Below are positions 15,715 through 24,533 of a DNA stretch of 64,000 nt, piece after piece. Under the pieces are notes generated by a model. It was not told the DNA's origin. It ran no database searches and saw only the letters and a list, made by a program, of their open reading frames with translations. Origin of the DNA: Roseicella aerolata (GTDB taxonomy: Bacteria; Pseudomonadota; Alphaproteobacteria; Acetobacterales; Acetobacteraceae); NCBI RefSeq assembly GCF_020523605.1, contig NZ_JAJAQI010000001.1, positions 243,670 through 307,669 of the forward strand, read 5' to 3'. Position 1 is the first letter of the stretch. Each line of letters starts with the position of its first letter. The position numbers and the translations under genes were made by a program.

Positions 15715-17049
15715 TCACCGCAGCGGCGCGGCCGGCGCCGGCTTCGTCCCGGCCGGCGGGCGCAGCTTGCCCACCACGCTGTCGATCACGGCATCCAGCA
15801 GCTTCAGCACCGGCTCCAGAGAGTAGCCGAGGAAGAAGGCCCAGGCCGCGAGCGAGAGGCTGAAGCCGCCGAACTGCACCGGCGCCTCCGTGCCGAAGAG
15901 AAGGCCGAGCAGCCCGCCGAGGGTCGCGGCCAGCGTCACGCGGATGATGCCGAGCCGCCCGTCCCGGGCCGAGAGGGTCCAGCTGGCGATCCGGTCATCC
16001 GTCCGCCGCAGCACATAGACGCAGCCGCCGATGAAGCCGAGCAGCAGGGGCAGCAGGTAGCCGGTCAGCATGGTGATGCCGGCGCTGGTGCGCAGCTCCG
16101 TCCGCTCCCAGTCCGCCGGCGTCACCGGGGCGTGCAGCGCGACCGGCGGCTGCAGGCAATGTGCGCGCTCCTCGGTCGCCGGGGCGCCCGAGAGCCAGCG
16201 CCGCCAGTTCCGCGGCTGCAGCAGCACCATGCGGCAATTCCAGGCGGCGAGGCGGGTGAAGGTCATCGCCTCCCGCAGCCGGAGCTGGGCGAGCTGGCTG
16301 CACAGGGCCTGGGACGTGGCCTTGGCCGGCAGGCGGTGGGGGTCCCGCGCGGCCGGCAGGGGCGTGGCGGCGGGCGCGTTCCTCTCCGCGGGGGCGGGGT
16401 CCGGCTCGCAATAGGCGATGAAGGGGCGGGCCGGCGCCGCCGCGGGCCCGGACCGTGCCGGGGTCTCGGGGGCGGGCGGCGCCGCGGCGGCGGCATCCAA
16501 GCCCGGGCCGGCGAGGATCCAGTCCGTCGCCGGGTCCAGCTTCGCCATCTCGCTGAAGACGGTCGCCAGCTCGGCGCGCACCGCGGCGAGCTGCCCGACG
16601 GTGCGCCTGCCGTCATCGACATGCATGAGCAGCCCGATCGAGAGGGCCGTCGCGGCGACGAGGAGGGCGCGGATGGCCTGGAGCCGCCAGCGGAGGGCGC
16701 GCACCATCCCCCGCTCCTCCCGCGTCGCATCGGGCCCGAGGCCGAGGAGGAAGCCGCAGGTGACCCGGATGGTGGTCGTCGTCGCGGGCGCCGCGGCCCG
16801 GCCGAGCCGCTCCACCAGGCGCAGCAGGTGGTCGAGGCGGTCCGGATCGCCGGCGACCGCCTCCGCCGGATCGGTCAGCAGCGACATCTCCGCATGGCTC
16901 ACCCCGCCGGGCGTGGCATCGGCCAGGGCGCGATCGGTCGCCTCGGCCAGATGCGCGATGAGCAGCAGCCCGTCCCGCTGCAGGATCCCGACCTGCCGGA
17001 GGGCGTGCGGGTTGGGTCGCGTCTCCGGCGGGCAGAGCATGTCCGGCAT
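15715..17049 (-). CDS. Hypothetical membrane protein with central Pro/Ala linker
   Basis: A 444-aa protein I do not recognise. An N-terminal cytoplasmic-looking region (1-115) is followed by a hydrophobic segment at about 124-142. A Pro/Ala-rich linker (about 180-240) precedes a helical stretch with several cysteines, then come three hydrophobic segments between about 335 and 412. A strong GGGGAGGAG stands before the ATG at 17049. The soluble middle part between membrane segments may lie in the periplasm. It is divergent from the PBP gene and upstream of the GMC gene on the same strand, with 63 nt between them. Confidence 0.6.
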   Translation of the reverse strand: MPDMLCPPETRPNPHALRQVGILQRDGLLLIAHLAEATDRALADATPGGVSHAEMSLLTDPAEAVAGDPDRLDHLLRLVERLGRAAAPATTTTIRVTCGFLLGLGPDATREERGMVRALRWRLQAIRALLVAATALSIGLLMHVDDGRRTVGQLAAVRAELATVFSEMAKLDPATDWILAGPGLDAAAAAPPAPETPARSGPAAAPARPFIAYCEPDPAPAERNAPAATPLPAARDPHRLPAKATSQALCSQLAQLRLREAMTFTRLAAWNCRMVLLQPRNWRRWLSGAPATEERAHCLQPPVALHAPVTPADWERTELRTSAGITMLTGYLLPLLLGFIGGCVYVLRRTDDRIASWTLSARDGRLGIIRVTLAATLGGLLGLLFGTEAPVQFGGFSLSLAAWAFFLGYSLEPVLKLLDAVIDSVVGKLRPPAGTKPAPAAPLR

Positions 17050-17193
17050 CGCTGTCTCCTCCCCAGGGGTGGCGCCCGGCCCCGCCCGCGACGGATCACG
17101 CAGATGTCGCCCGGCGATGGGCCGGCGCCGGCGCGGGCAACGCTCCCGTCACTCTTGGAGGGTGGGGGCCGCTCCGCCTATGCTGCCGCGCAC

Positions 17194-19041
17194 ATGCCGC
17201 CGGCCCCGCCCGCCCGCGCGCGCCGCCGCCAGGTCCCCCCCGTCCCGGCCCCGGCGCCGCGGCCGGCCTCATCCTCCCCGCCCCCTGTCGTCCCCGCGCG
17301 CCGCCGCGGCCGGTCCCTGCTGGGCTGGCTGGTCCAGGGGCTGGTCTTCGGCGTCCTTGGCCTGTTCCTGCTGGTGCTCTACTTCGCCTGGGACCTGCCG
17401 CGGGTGGATGGCGTCCCGGCCGCGACCCGCCGCCCCTCCGTTACCCTGCTGGCCGCCGACGGCGCCATGCTGGCAACCCAGGGCGACCTCTATGGCGAGA
17501 CGGTGCGGCTGAAGGACCTGCCGCGCACCCTGCCCGCCGCGCTGATGGCGGTGGAGGACCGCCGCTTCCGCAGCCATTGGGGCATCGACCCTTATGGCCT
17601 GGCCCGCGCCGCGCTGGCCAATTGGCGCGCCGGGGAGGTGGTGCAGGGCGGCTCCACCCTCACCCAGCAGCTCGCCAAGAACCTGTTCCTGACCGCCGAG
17701 CGGACGACGCGGCGCAAGGTGCAGGAGGCGCTGCTGGCCCTCTGGCTGGAGCGGCGCTTCAGCAAGGACCAGCTGCTCGAGATCTATCTCAACCGGGTCT
17801 ATCTGGGCGCCGGCGCCTATGGGGTGGATGCCGCGGCGCGGCTCTTCTTCGGCGTCCCCGCCAGGCGGGTGAACCTGTGGCAGGCGGCGATGCTGGCCGG
17901 CCTCCCCAAGGCGCCCTCCCGCCTCAATCCGCGCGCCTCGCCCGACCTCGCCGTCGCCCGCGCGGCCGAGGTGCTGGAGGCGATGGTGGAGACCGGCGCC
18001 ATCACCCAGGCCCAGATGGAGGCCGAGCTCGGCCGCATGCGGCTGCCCACCCCGCCCTCCCGCCAGGCCGGCTGGTTTGCCGACTGGGCGCTGGAGGACC
18101 TGGCGGAGACCTTCCCGGGCAATGCCGATCTGGTGCTGCGCGCCACGCTGCATGCGCGGCTGCAGGCCAGCGTGGAGGCGCGGCTGGAGGCGCTGCTGGC
18201 CGGGCCGGGCGCGCGGGCGGGCGTGACGCAGGGGGCGGTGGTGGTGCTGGACGCCCATACGGGCGCCGTCCGCGCCATGGCCGGCGGGCGGGAGTTCCGC
18301 GCCAGCCAGTTCAACCGCGCCACCTCCGCCCGCCGCCAGCCCGGCTCCGCCTTCAAGCCCTTCGTCTTCCTGGCCGCGCTGGAGAAGGGGATGCGGCCGG
18401 AGGAGGACGTGCCGGACGGGCCGCTGACCCTCGGCAGCTGGTCCCCGAGCAACGGCACCTGGCGGCCGCGCGGCGAGGTCAGCATGGAGGAGGCGCTGGC
18501 GCAGTCCGTGAACACCGCCGCCGTCCGGGTGCTGTTCCGCGCCGGCGGCCCGCGCGCGGCGGCGGAGGCGGCACGGCGGCTCGGCATCGACGGGCGCTTC
18601 CCGAACGATGCCTCCATCGCGCTGGGCACCGGCGAGGTATCCCTGCTGGAGCTGACGGCGGCCTATGCCGCCTTCGCCAATGGCGGGCTGCGCGTGACCC
18701 CCTTCGGCATCACCGGGGCCCAGGCGACCGGTGCCGCCCTGCCCGTCCCCCGCCCCGCGCCGCGGCGGGCCATGACGCCGGAGGACGCGGCGGCGATCCG
18801 GCGGATGCTGGAAGCGGTGGTGGCGCGCGGCACCGGCCGGGCCGCCGCGGTCCCGGGCCGGACGGTCGCCGGCAAGACCGGCACCACCCAGGATTTCCGC
18901 GATGCCTGGTTCATCGGCTTCACCGGCAGCAGCGTGATCGGCATCTGGCTGGGCAACGATGATGGCCGGCCGATGGAGGATGTCCGGGGCGGCACCCTGC
19001 CCGCCCGGCTGTTCCGGGAGATCGTGGAGGCCGGGCTGTAG
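17194..19041 (+). CDS. Bifunctional class A penicillin-binding protein (PBP1A family)
   Basis: A 615-aa peptidoglycan synthase with a Pro/Arg-rich cytoplasmic tail (1-40) and one membrane anchor (41-65). The transglycosylase domain has Glu121 in EDRRFRSHWG and QGGSTLTQQLAKN. The transpeptidase domain has Ser385 in GSAFKP, SVN, and Lys561 in GKTGTT. It is shorter than typical PBP1A (about 800 aa) because the insert between the two domains is missing, and resembles the compact PBPs of alphaproteobacteria. The start is uncertain: ATG 17194 has no clear ribosome binding site, and an in-frame ATG at 17104 would add 30 residues. Confidence 0.9.
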   Translation: MPPAPPARARRRQVPPVPAPAPRPASSSPPPVVPARRRGRSLLGWLVQGLVFGVLGLFLLVLYFAWDLPRVDGVPAATRRPSVTLLAADGAMLATQGDLYGETVRLKDLPRTLPAALMAVEDRRFRSHWGIDPYGLARAALANWRAGEVVQGGSTLTQQLAKNLFLTAERTTRRKVQEALLALWLERRFSKDQLLEIYLNRVYLGAGAYGVDAAARLFFGVPARRVNLWQAAMLAGLPKAPSRLNPRASPDLAVARAAEVLEAMVETGAITQAQMEAELGRMRLPTPPSRQAGWFADWALEDLAETFPGNADLVLRATLHARLQASVEARLEALLAGPGARAGVTQGAVVVLDAHTGAVRAMAGGREFRASQFNRATSARRQPGSAFKPFVFLAALEKGMRPEEDVPDGPLTLGSWSPSNGTWRPRGEVSMEEALAQSVNTAAVRVLFRAGGPRAAAEAARRLGIDGRFPNDASIALGTGEVSLLELTAAYAAFANGGLRVTPFGITGAQATGAALPVPRPAPRRAMTPEDAAAIRRMLEAVVARGTGRAAAVPGRTVAGKTGTTQDFRDAWFIGFTGSSVIGIWLGNDDGRPMEDVRGGTLPARLFREIVEAGL

Positions 19042-19138
19042 CGCCCTGGCCGCACCGCGGGGGAAATCGCGCCCGCTGCTGGCGCCGAGGCCGCACGGTC
19101 GCGTTAGATGCCCGGCGGGTCAGGAACGGAACGGGCGA

Positions 19139-19765
19139 ATGGCGTCAGAGGAGGCCGCGCTGCGGCGCAAGGCGGAGCGGATGGCGGCGATCGCCGGCCT
19201 GGCGCGCACGGTGCAGCACGACATCAACAATCTGCTGACGGTCATCTTCGCCAATCTGGAGATGCTGAAGCGCACGGCCGCGGAGGGCCCGCCGCAGCGC
19301 CAGCTCACCCGCGTGGAGGAAGCCGCGCGCCGCTTCGACGGGACGAGCCGCGCCATCCTCTCCCTCATCCGCCGGCCCGCCGGGGAAGTGGTGGCGATCC
19401 GCCTGTCGGACGCCCTGGCCGCGCTGCACCCGCTGCTGCACATGATCCTGCCCGCGCCGGGGGCGCTGGTGGTGGAGCTGGCCGAGCGCGACCCGCCCGT
19501 GCTGATCGAGCGCACCGCGCTGGAGGAGGCGCTGCTCGCCCTGGCGCAGCAGATCGCCGAGACGCAGCCGCGCGGCCTGGCGCTGACGCTGGCGGTGGCC
19601 GACCAGGCCGGGGCGGGCGAGCTTGCGGTGCGGCTGCCGGCGGGCCTCGCGCCCCCGGCGCTGGCGCGGCTGGCGGCCTTCGCCGAGGCCGGCGGCGGCA
19701 CGGCGGAGGGCGGGGAGGGCAGCCTGCGGCTCCGCCTGCCGCCTGCCGCGGCAGGCGGCGGATGA
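19139..19765 (+). CDS. Degenerate histidine-kinase-like protein
   Basis: A 208-aa soluble protein. Residues 12-75 resemble a HisKA dimerisation/phosphoacceptor helix pair with His27 in RTVQHDINNLLTVI. The C-terminal part has the position of an ATPase domain, but its N box is only EEALLALAQQ and no G boxes are visible. It therefore probably cannot bind ATP and might act as a histidine phosphotransferase or an inactive partner. There is no sensor domain or membrane segment. It begins 97 nt after the PBP gene, on the same strand. AGGAACGG stands upstream. No response regulator is adjacent. Confidence 0.6.
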   Translation: MASEEAALRRKAERMAAIAGLARTVQHDINNLLTVIFANLEMLKRTAAEGPPQRQLTRVEEAARRFDGTSRAILSLIRRPAGEVVAIRLSDALAALHPLLHMILPAPGALVVELAERDPPVLIERTALEEALLALAQQIAETQPRGLALTLAVADQAGAGELAVRLPAGLAPPALARLAAFAEAGGGTAEGGEGSLRLRLPPAAAGGG

Positions 19766-19954
19766 TGCCGCCAGCACGCCCCGAAACCGGGCACCCGGCG
19801 CCCGTTTGTATTGCAGCCTGGCAGGCCGCCGAGGGGGGAGGTGGCGCGGTCGTTGCGGCTCGCTTCGCAGGGGCGGCCGTCTCTGCTATCGGCGGTTGCC
19901 CCCGGCGGGGGCGGGACGGAACGTGACCAGTTCGCGTTGATATCCCGCTCCCTG

Positions 19955-19971
19955 CTGGCGCAGCATTTGCT
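19955..19971 (+). promoter_or_regulatory. Candidate sigma-54 promoter of the aap operon
   Basis: CTGGCGCAGCATTTGCT fits the -24/-12 pattern: GG and GC are separated by exactly 10 bases, with TGGCxC and TTGCT around them. It ends 57 nt before the aapJ start. Nitrogen-controlled expression of general amino-acid transporters is known in alphaproteobacteria, but no NtrC site is evident upstream, so regulation is inferred. Confidence 0.45.
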
Positions 19972-20028
19972 GGGCGAAAACAACAGGGACCGCCGCCCAA
20001 GGGCGGCTGGAACGGGAGACTGAGGTCG

Positions 20029-21078
20029 ATGCAGCCCTTCGGGCTTTCCTTCACGCGCGCGCTCGGCGCCGCGGCCATGTGCCTGACCATTGCCCTGCCG
20101 GGCCTCGCGCAGGCCCAGCAGGCGCCGGCGGCAGCGGCCAATACCTTCGATGCCGTCCGCTCGCGCGGCCAGCTGGTCTGCGGCGTGAACACCGGCCTGG
20201 CCGGATTCGCCCAGCCGGACAGCCAGGGCGTCTGGCGCGGCTTCGATGTCGACTACTGCCGCGCCATCGCCGCCGCCCTCTTCGGCGACGCGAACAAGGT
20301 GCGATACGTGCCCACCACGGCGCAGAACCGCTTCACCGCGCTGCAGTCCGGCGAGGTGGACGTGATGGCGCGCAACACCACCTGGACGCTGTCGCGCGAC
20401 ACCTCGCTCGGCCTCGATTTCACGGCCATCAATTTCTATGACGGCCAGGGCTTCATGGTGAAGTCCAACCTGAACCTGAAATCGGCGAAGGAGCTGGAGG
20501 GCGCGACCATCTGCGTCCAGCCCGGCACCACCACCGAGCAGAACCTGACGGACTGGGCGCGCGCCAACCGCATCCGCTTCACCCCGGTGGTGATCGAGCG
20601 GCTGGAGGAGCTGGTCAGCGCCTACACCGCCGGCCGCTGCGACGCCTACACCACGGACGTCTCGGGCCTCGCCTCCACCCGCAGCGCGCAGCCCCGCCCG
20701 GCCGACCACACCATCCTGCCCGAGGTCATCAGCAAGGAGCCGCTGGCGATCGGCGTGCGGCAGGGCGATGCTCGCTTCGCCGACGTGACGCGCTGGGTGC
20801 ATTTCGTGCTGCTGGCGGCCGAGGAGTTCGGCATCACCCAGGCCAATGTCGAGCAGATGCTGAACGACCCGCGGCCGGAAGTGCAGCGCATGCTGGGCCG
20901 GAACGGCGGGCTCGGCCCGATGCTCGGCCTGAACGATGCCTGGGCCGTCAACGTCATCAAGGCGGTCGGCAATTACGGGGAGGTCTTCAAGCGCCACCTG
21001 GAGCCGATCGGCATCCAGCGCGGGCCGAACGCCCTCTGGACCCAGGGCGGGCTGCAATACGCCCCGCCCTTCCGGTGA
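20029..21078 (+). CDS. aapJ: General L-amino acid ABC transporter, periplasmic binding protein
   Basis: A 349-aa exported binding protein (signal peptide 1-29, cleavage after AQA). The body carries the family-3 amino-acid binding features FDAVRSRGQLVCGVNTGLAGFA, GVWRGFDVDYCRAIAAALFGD and TTAQNRFTALQSGEVDVMARNTTWT in order, and ends NALWTQGGLQYAPPFR as AapJ does. It captures a broad range of L-amino acids for the AapQM channel. GAGG precedes the ATG. A short hairpin (arms 19992-19998 and 20001-20007) lies in the leader. A stronger hairpin follows the gene and probably limits read-through into the permease genes, so that more binding protein is made. Confidence 0.95.
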   Translation: MQPFGLSFTRALGAAAMCLTIALPGLAQAQQAPAAAANTFDAVRSRGQLVCGVNTGLAGFAQPDSQGVWRGFDVDYCRAIAAALFGDANKVRYVPTTAQNRFTALQSGEVDVMARNTTWTLSRDTSLGLDFTAINFYDGQGFMVKSNLNLKSAKELEGATICVQPGTTTEQNLTDWARANRIRFTPVVIERLEELVSAYTAGRCDAYTTDVSGLASTRSAQPRPADHTILPEVISKEPLAIGVRQGDARFADVTRWVHFVLLAAEEFGITQANVEQMLNDPRPEVQRMLGRNGGLGPMLGLNDAWAVNVIKAVGNYGEVFKRHLEPIGIQRGPNALWTQGGLQYAPPFR

Positions 21079-21084
21079 CCCTGC

Positions 21085-21110
21085 CCGGGGCCGGCCCAGG
21101 CCGGCCCCGG
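21085..21110 (+). terminator. Hairpin between aapJ and aapQ (attenuating)
   Basis: Perfect 12-bp palindrome CCGGGGCCGGCC/GGCCGGCCCCGG with CA between the arms, seven bases after the aapJ stop. There is no T-run. Such hairpins after the binding-protein gene commonly stabilise the upstream mRNA and reduce expression of the permease genes. Confidence 0.55.
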
Positions 21111-21155
21111 ACTCTGCCGCCTGAGACCGCCTGACAGAACAAGAGGGCGCCCGCG

Positions 21156-22358
21156 ATGTCCCAGTCCACCACCGATCCCCGGCTGCTGCGGGCACCGCCG
21201 AAACGCAAGCTGCGCCTGTCCTGGGCGGATGAGCGGGTGCGCGGCATCGTCTGGCAGGTCGTCGTCGTCGGCATCGTCGGCGTCATCGTCTGGTGGTTGT
21301 GGTCCAACACGGTCCACAACCTGGAAGTCCGGCGCATCGCCACGGGCTTCGGCTTCCTGGAGCGCGAGGCCGGCCTGCCGATCGCCGAGAGCCTGATCGA
21401 GTACAGCCCGACCGACACCTATCTCCGGGCGCTGACCGTCGGCCTGCTGAACACGCTGAAGGTCGCGGTGGTCGGCATCCTCCTCGCCACCATCCTCGGC
21501 ACGCTGATCGGCATCGCCCGGCTCTCGCGCAACTGGCTGCTCTCGAAGCTCGCCGCGCTCTATGTCGAGGTGATCCGCGACCTGCCGCTACTGCTGCAAC
21601 TGCTCTTCTGGTACGCCATCCTGCAGGGACTGCCCGGGCCGCGCCAGGCGCTGAACCCGGTGGAGGGCGTCTTCCTCTCCAACCGCGGCCTGAAGCTGCC
21701 CTGGATCGAGTGGCAGGACGCGCATTCCTTCGCGCTGCTGGCCTTCATCCTCGGCGCCGTCGCCACCTGGCTCTACCGCCGGCAGGCCCTGGCGAAGCAG
21801 ATGCGGGACGGCCAGCCGCGCCGGATCTGGCCGGTCGCGCTGGGCGCCATGGTCGCGCTGCCCGTCGCGGTCTGGGCGGCGATGGGCGCGCCCTGGACGG
21901 TGGACTGGCCGGCGCTGCGGGGCTTCAACTTCCGCGGCGGCCTGACCATGAGCCCCGAATATTTCGCGCTGCTGCTCGGCCTCGTCCTCTACACCGCCGG
22001 CTTCATCGCCGAGATCGTGCGCGCCGGCATCCTGGCCGTGCCGCAGGGGCAGTGGGAGGCGGCGCAGGCGCTCGGCCTGCATCCCGGGCAGGTGCTGCGG
22101 CAGATCGTGCTGCCCCAGGCGCTGCGCGTCATCGTCCCGCCGATGACCAGCCAGTACCTCAACATCACCAAGAACAGCTCGCTCGCGGTGGCCATCGGCT
22201 ACCAGGACATCGTCTCGATCGCCAACACCACGCTGAACCAGACGGGACAGGCGATCGAGGGCATCGCCATCATCATGCTGGTCTACCTGACGATCAGCCT
22301 GTCCATCTCGCTGTTCATGAACTGGTACAACGCGAAGATCGCGCTGGTGGAGCGCTGA
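21156..22358 (+). CDS. aapQ: General L-amino acid ABC transporter, permease subunit
   Basis: A 400-aa inner membrane protein of the HisM family. After an N-terminal segment (about 30-50) come further membrane spans. The ABC-contact EAA loop is visible as QWEAAQALGLHPGQVLRQIVLPQALRVIVPP, and TSQYLNITKNSSLAVAIGYQD follows. It is longer than standard permeases because of the extra loop typical of AapQ. It pairs with AapM to form the channel. AAGAGGG precedes the ATG at 21156. Its stop is three nt before the aapM start. Confidence 0.95.
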   Translation: MSQSTTDPRLLRAPPKRKLRLSWADERVRGIVWQVVVVGIVGVIVWWLWSNTVHNLEVRRIATGFGFLEREAGLPIAESLIEYSPTDTYLRALTVGLLNTLKVAVVGILLATILGTLIGIARLSRNWLLSKLAALYVEVIRDLPLLLQLLFWYAILQGLPGPRQALNPVEGVFLSNRGLKLPWIEWQDAHSFALLAFILGAVATWLYRRQALAKQMRDGQPRRIWPVALGAMVALPVAVWAAMGAPWTVDWPALRGFNFRGGLTMSPEYFALLLGLVLYTAGFIAEIVRAGILAVPQGQWEAAQALGLHPGQVLRQIVLPQALRVIVPPMTSQYLNITKNSSLAVAIGYQDIVSIANTTLNQTGQAIEGIAIIMLVYLTISLSISLFMNWYNAKIALVER

Positions 22359-22361
22359 ACC

Positions 22362-23495
22362 ATGAGCGACCTCACGCTGACCACCGCCGCCGCGACCTCG
22401 CCCGAGGCCGCGCCGCGCACCCCGCCCGCCAGCCAGATCGGCCTGCGCGGCTGGCTGCGCGCCAACCTCTTCTCCTCCTGGATCAACACCGCGGTCACGC
22501 TGGTGCTGGCCTATCTGATCATCCGCTGGACCATCGGCTTCATCGAATGGGGCGTGATCAACGCCATCTGGTCGGTGCCGGAGAACCAGACCCAGGCCTG
22601 CCGCGACCTCCGGGGCGTGGGCGCCTGCTGGGCGGTGATCACGGAGAAGCACCGCTTCATCCTCTTCGGCACCTATCCCTATGAGGAGCACTGGCGCCCG
22701 GCGCTGGTCTGCCTGCTCTTCGTCGGGCTCTACGTGGTTTCCGCCATGCGCCGCTTCTGGCGCTGGGAGCTGGCGCTGGTCTGGGTGGCGACGCTCGCGG
22801 TGATCGGCGTGCTGATGTGGGGCGGCGTCCTCGGCCTTTCCTATGTCCCGCAGGAGCGCTGGGGCGGCCTGCCGATCACCCTGATCCTGGCGACCTTCGG
22901 CCTGGCCTTCGCCTTCCCGCTCGCCATCCTCGTCGCGCTCGGGCGGCGTTCGAAGCTGCCCGCCATCAAGGCGCTCTGCGTGCTGTATGTGGAGCTGATC
23001 CGCGGCGTGCCGCTGATCTCGCTGCTCTTCATGGCGAGCGTGATGTTCCCCCTCTTCCTCCCCGAAGGGATGAACATCGACAAGCTGCTGCGCGCGCAGA
23101 TCGCCATCATCCTCTTCGCCGGCGCCTATCTGGCGGAGGTGGTGCGCGGCGGCCTGCAGGCGCTGCCCAAGGGGCAGTACGAGGCGGCCGACGCCCTCGG
23201 CCTGGGTTACTGGCAGAAGACCGGCTTCATCATCCTGCCGCAGGCGCTGCGCCTGGTCATCCCGCCGCTGGTCAACACCTTCATCGGCTTCTTCAAGGAC
23301 ACCTCGCTGGTCCTGATCATCGGCATCTTCGACCTGCTGACCGCGGGCAAGACCGCGATCATCGAGCCGGCCTGGCAGGGCTTCGGCATTGAGGTCTACC
23401 TGACCGTGGGTGCCATCTACTTCGTCTTCTGCTTCGCCATGTCGAAATACAGCCAGGACCTGGAGGCGGAGCTGAACCGCCACCGGCGTCGTTGA
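22362..23495 (+). CDS. aapM: General L-amino acid ABC transporter, permease subunit
   Basis: A 377-aa second permease of the Aap system. Membrane spans begin at about residue 40; the EAA loop reads QYEAADALGLGYWQKTGFIILPQALRLVIPP and is followed by FIGFFKDTSLVLIIGIFDLL. It starts three nt after the aapQ stop, so the two are translationally linked. A 163-nt spacer holding palindromic repeats separates it from the ATPase gene. Confidence 0.95.
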   Translation: MSDLTLTTAAATSPEAAPRTPPASQIGLRGWLRANLFSSWINTAVTLVLAYLIIRWTIGFIEWGVINAIWSVPENQTQACRDLRGVGACWAVITEKHRFILFGTYPYEEHWRPALVCLLFVGLYVVSAMRRFWRWELALVWVATLAVIGVLMWGGVLGLSYVPQERWGGLPITLILATFGLAFAFPLAILVALGRRSKLPAIKALCVLYVELIRGVPLISLLFMASVMFPLFLPEGMNIDKLLRAQIAIILFAGAYLAEVVRGGLQALPKGQYEAADALGLGYWQKTGFIILPQALRLVIPPLVNTFIGFFKDTSLVLIIGIFDLLTAGKTAIIEPAWQGFGIEVYLTVGAIYFVFCFAMSKYSQDLEAELNRHRRR

Positions 23496-23497
23496 CA

Positions 23498-23620
23498 GCG
23501 GAACATCGGAGCGATGTTCCGCCCCTCAATCGCCGGGCGGGCCGCAGCCGCGGCCCTTGGCTACGCGCCACTCGGCGCGGGCCGCATTCGCGGCCTCGGC
23601 ATAGGGCGGCGCCCTATGCC
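23498..23620 (-). repeat. Family 2 hairpin repeat between aapM and aapP
   Basis: The spacer holds three palindromes. 23498-23522 has arms GCGGAACATCG/CGATGTTCCGC and loop GAG. A central GC-rich unit follows. 23598-23620 has arms GGCATAGGGC/GCCCTATGCC. The central 25 nt (23556-23580) match the reverse complement of 57906-57930 with one mismatch, and looser similarity extends to both sides. It interrupts an ABC-transporter operon, so transcription must pass through it. Confidence 0.7.
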
Positions 23621-23658
23621 GCCATCACCTTTACCCCGATGACGAAGGCGCGCAGCCC

Positions 23659-24444
<786 letters not shown>

Positions 24445-24454
24445 GGCGCGGGAA

Positions 24455-24521
24455 GGGGGAGGACGAGGGCAGCCTTGCAAGCGCCGGGGCAGGCGCTTAA
24501 GCCTTCGCGCCGTCCTCCCCC
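24455..24521 (+). other. Nested hairpin between aapP and kup
   Basis: Outer arms GGGGGAGGACG (24455-24465) and CGTCCTCCCCC (24511-24521) are exactly complementary. They enclose a second perfect hairpin AAGCGCC/GGCGCTT (24479-24498). The outer stem ends directly before the GGAG ribosome binding site of kup. It could end the aap transcript or shape the kup leader; there is no T-run. Confidence 0.45.
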
Positions 24522-24533
24522 CGGAGCGCCCGC

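Noticed and set aside
24445..24533. Riboswitch (for example c-di-AMP) in the kup leader
   Set aside because: The 89-nt leader shows simple nested stems with no conserved riboswitch core that I recognise.
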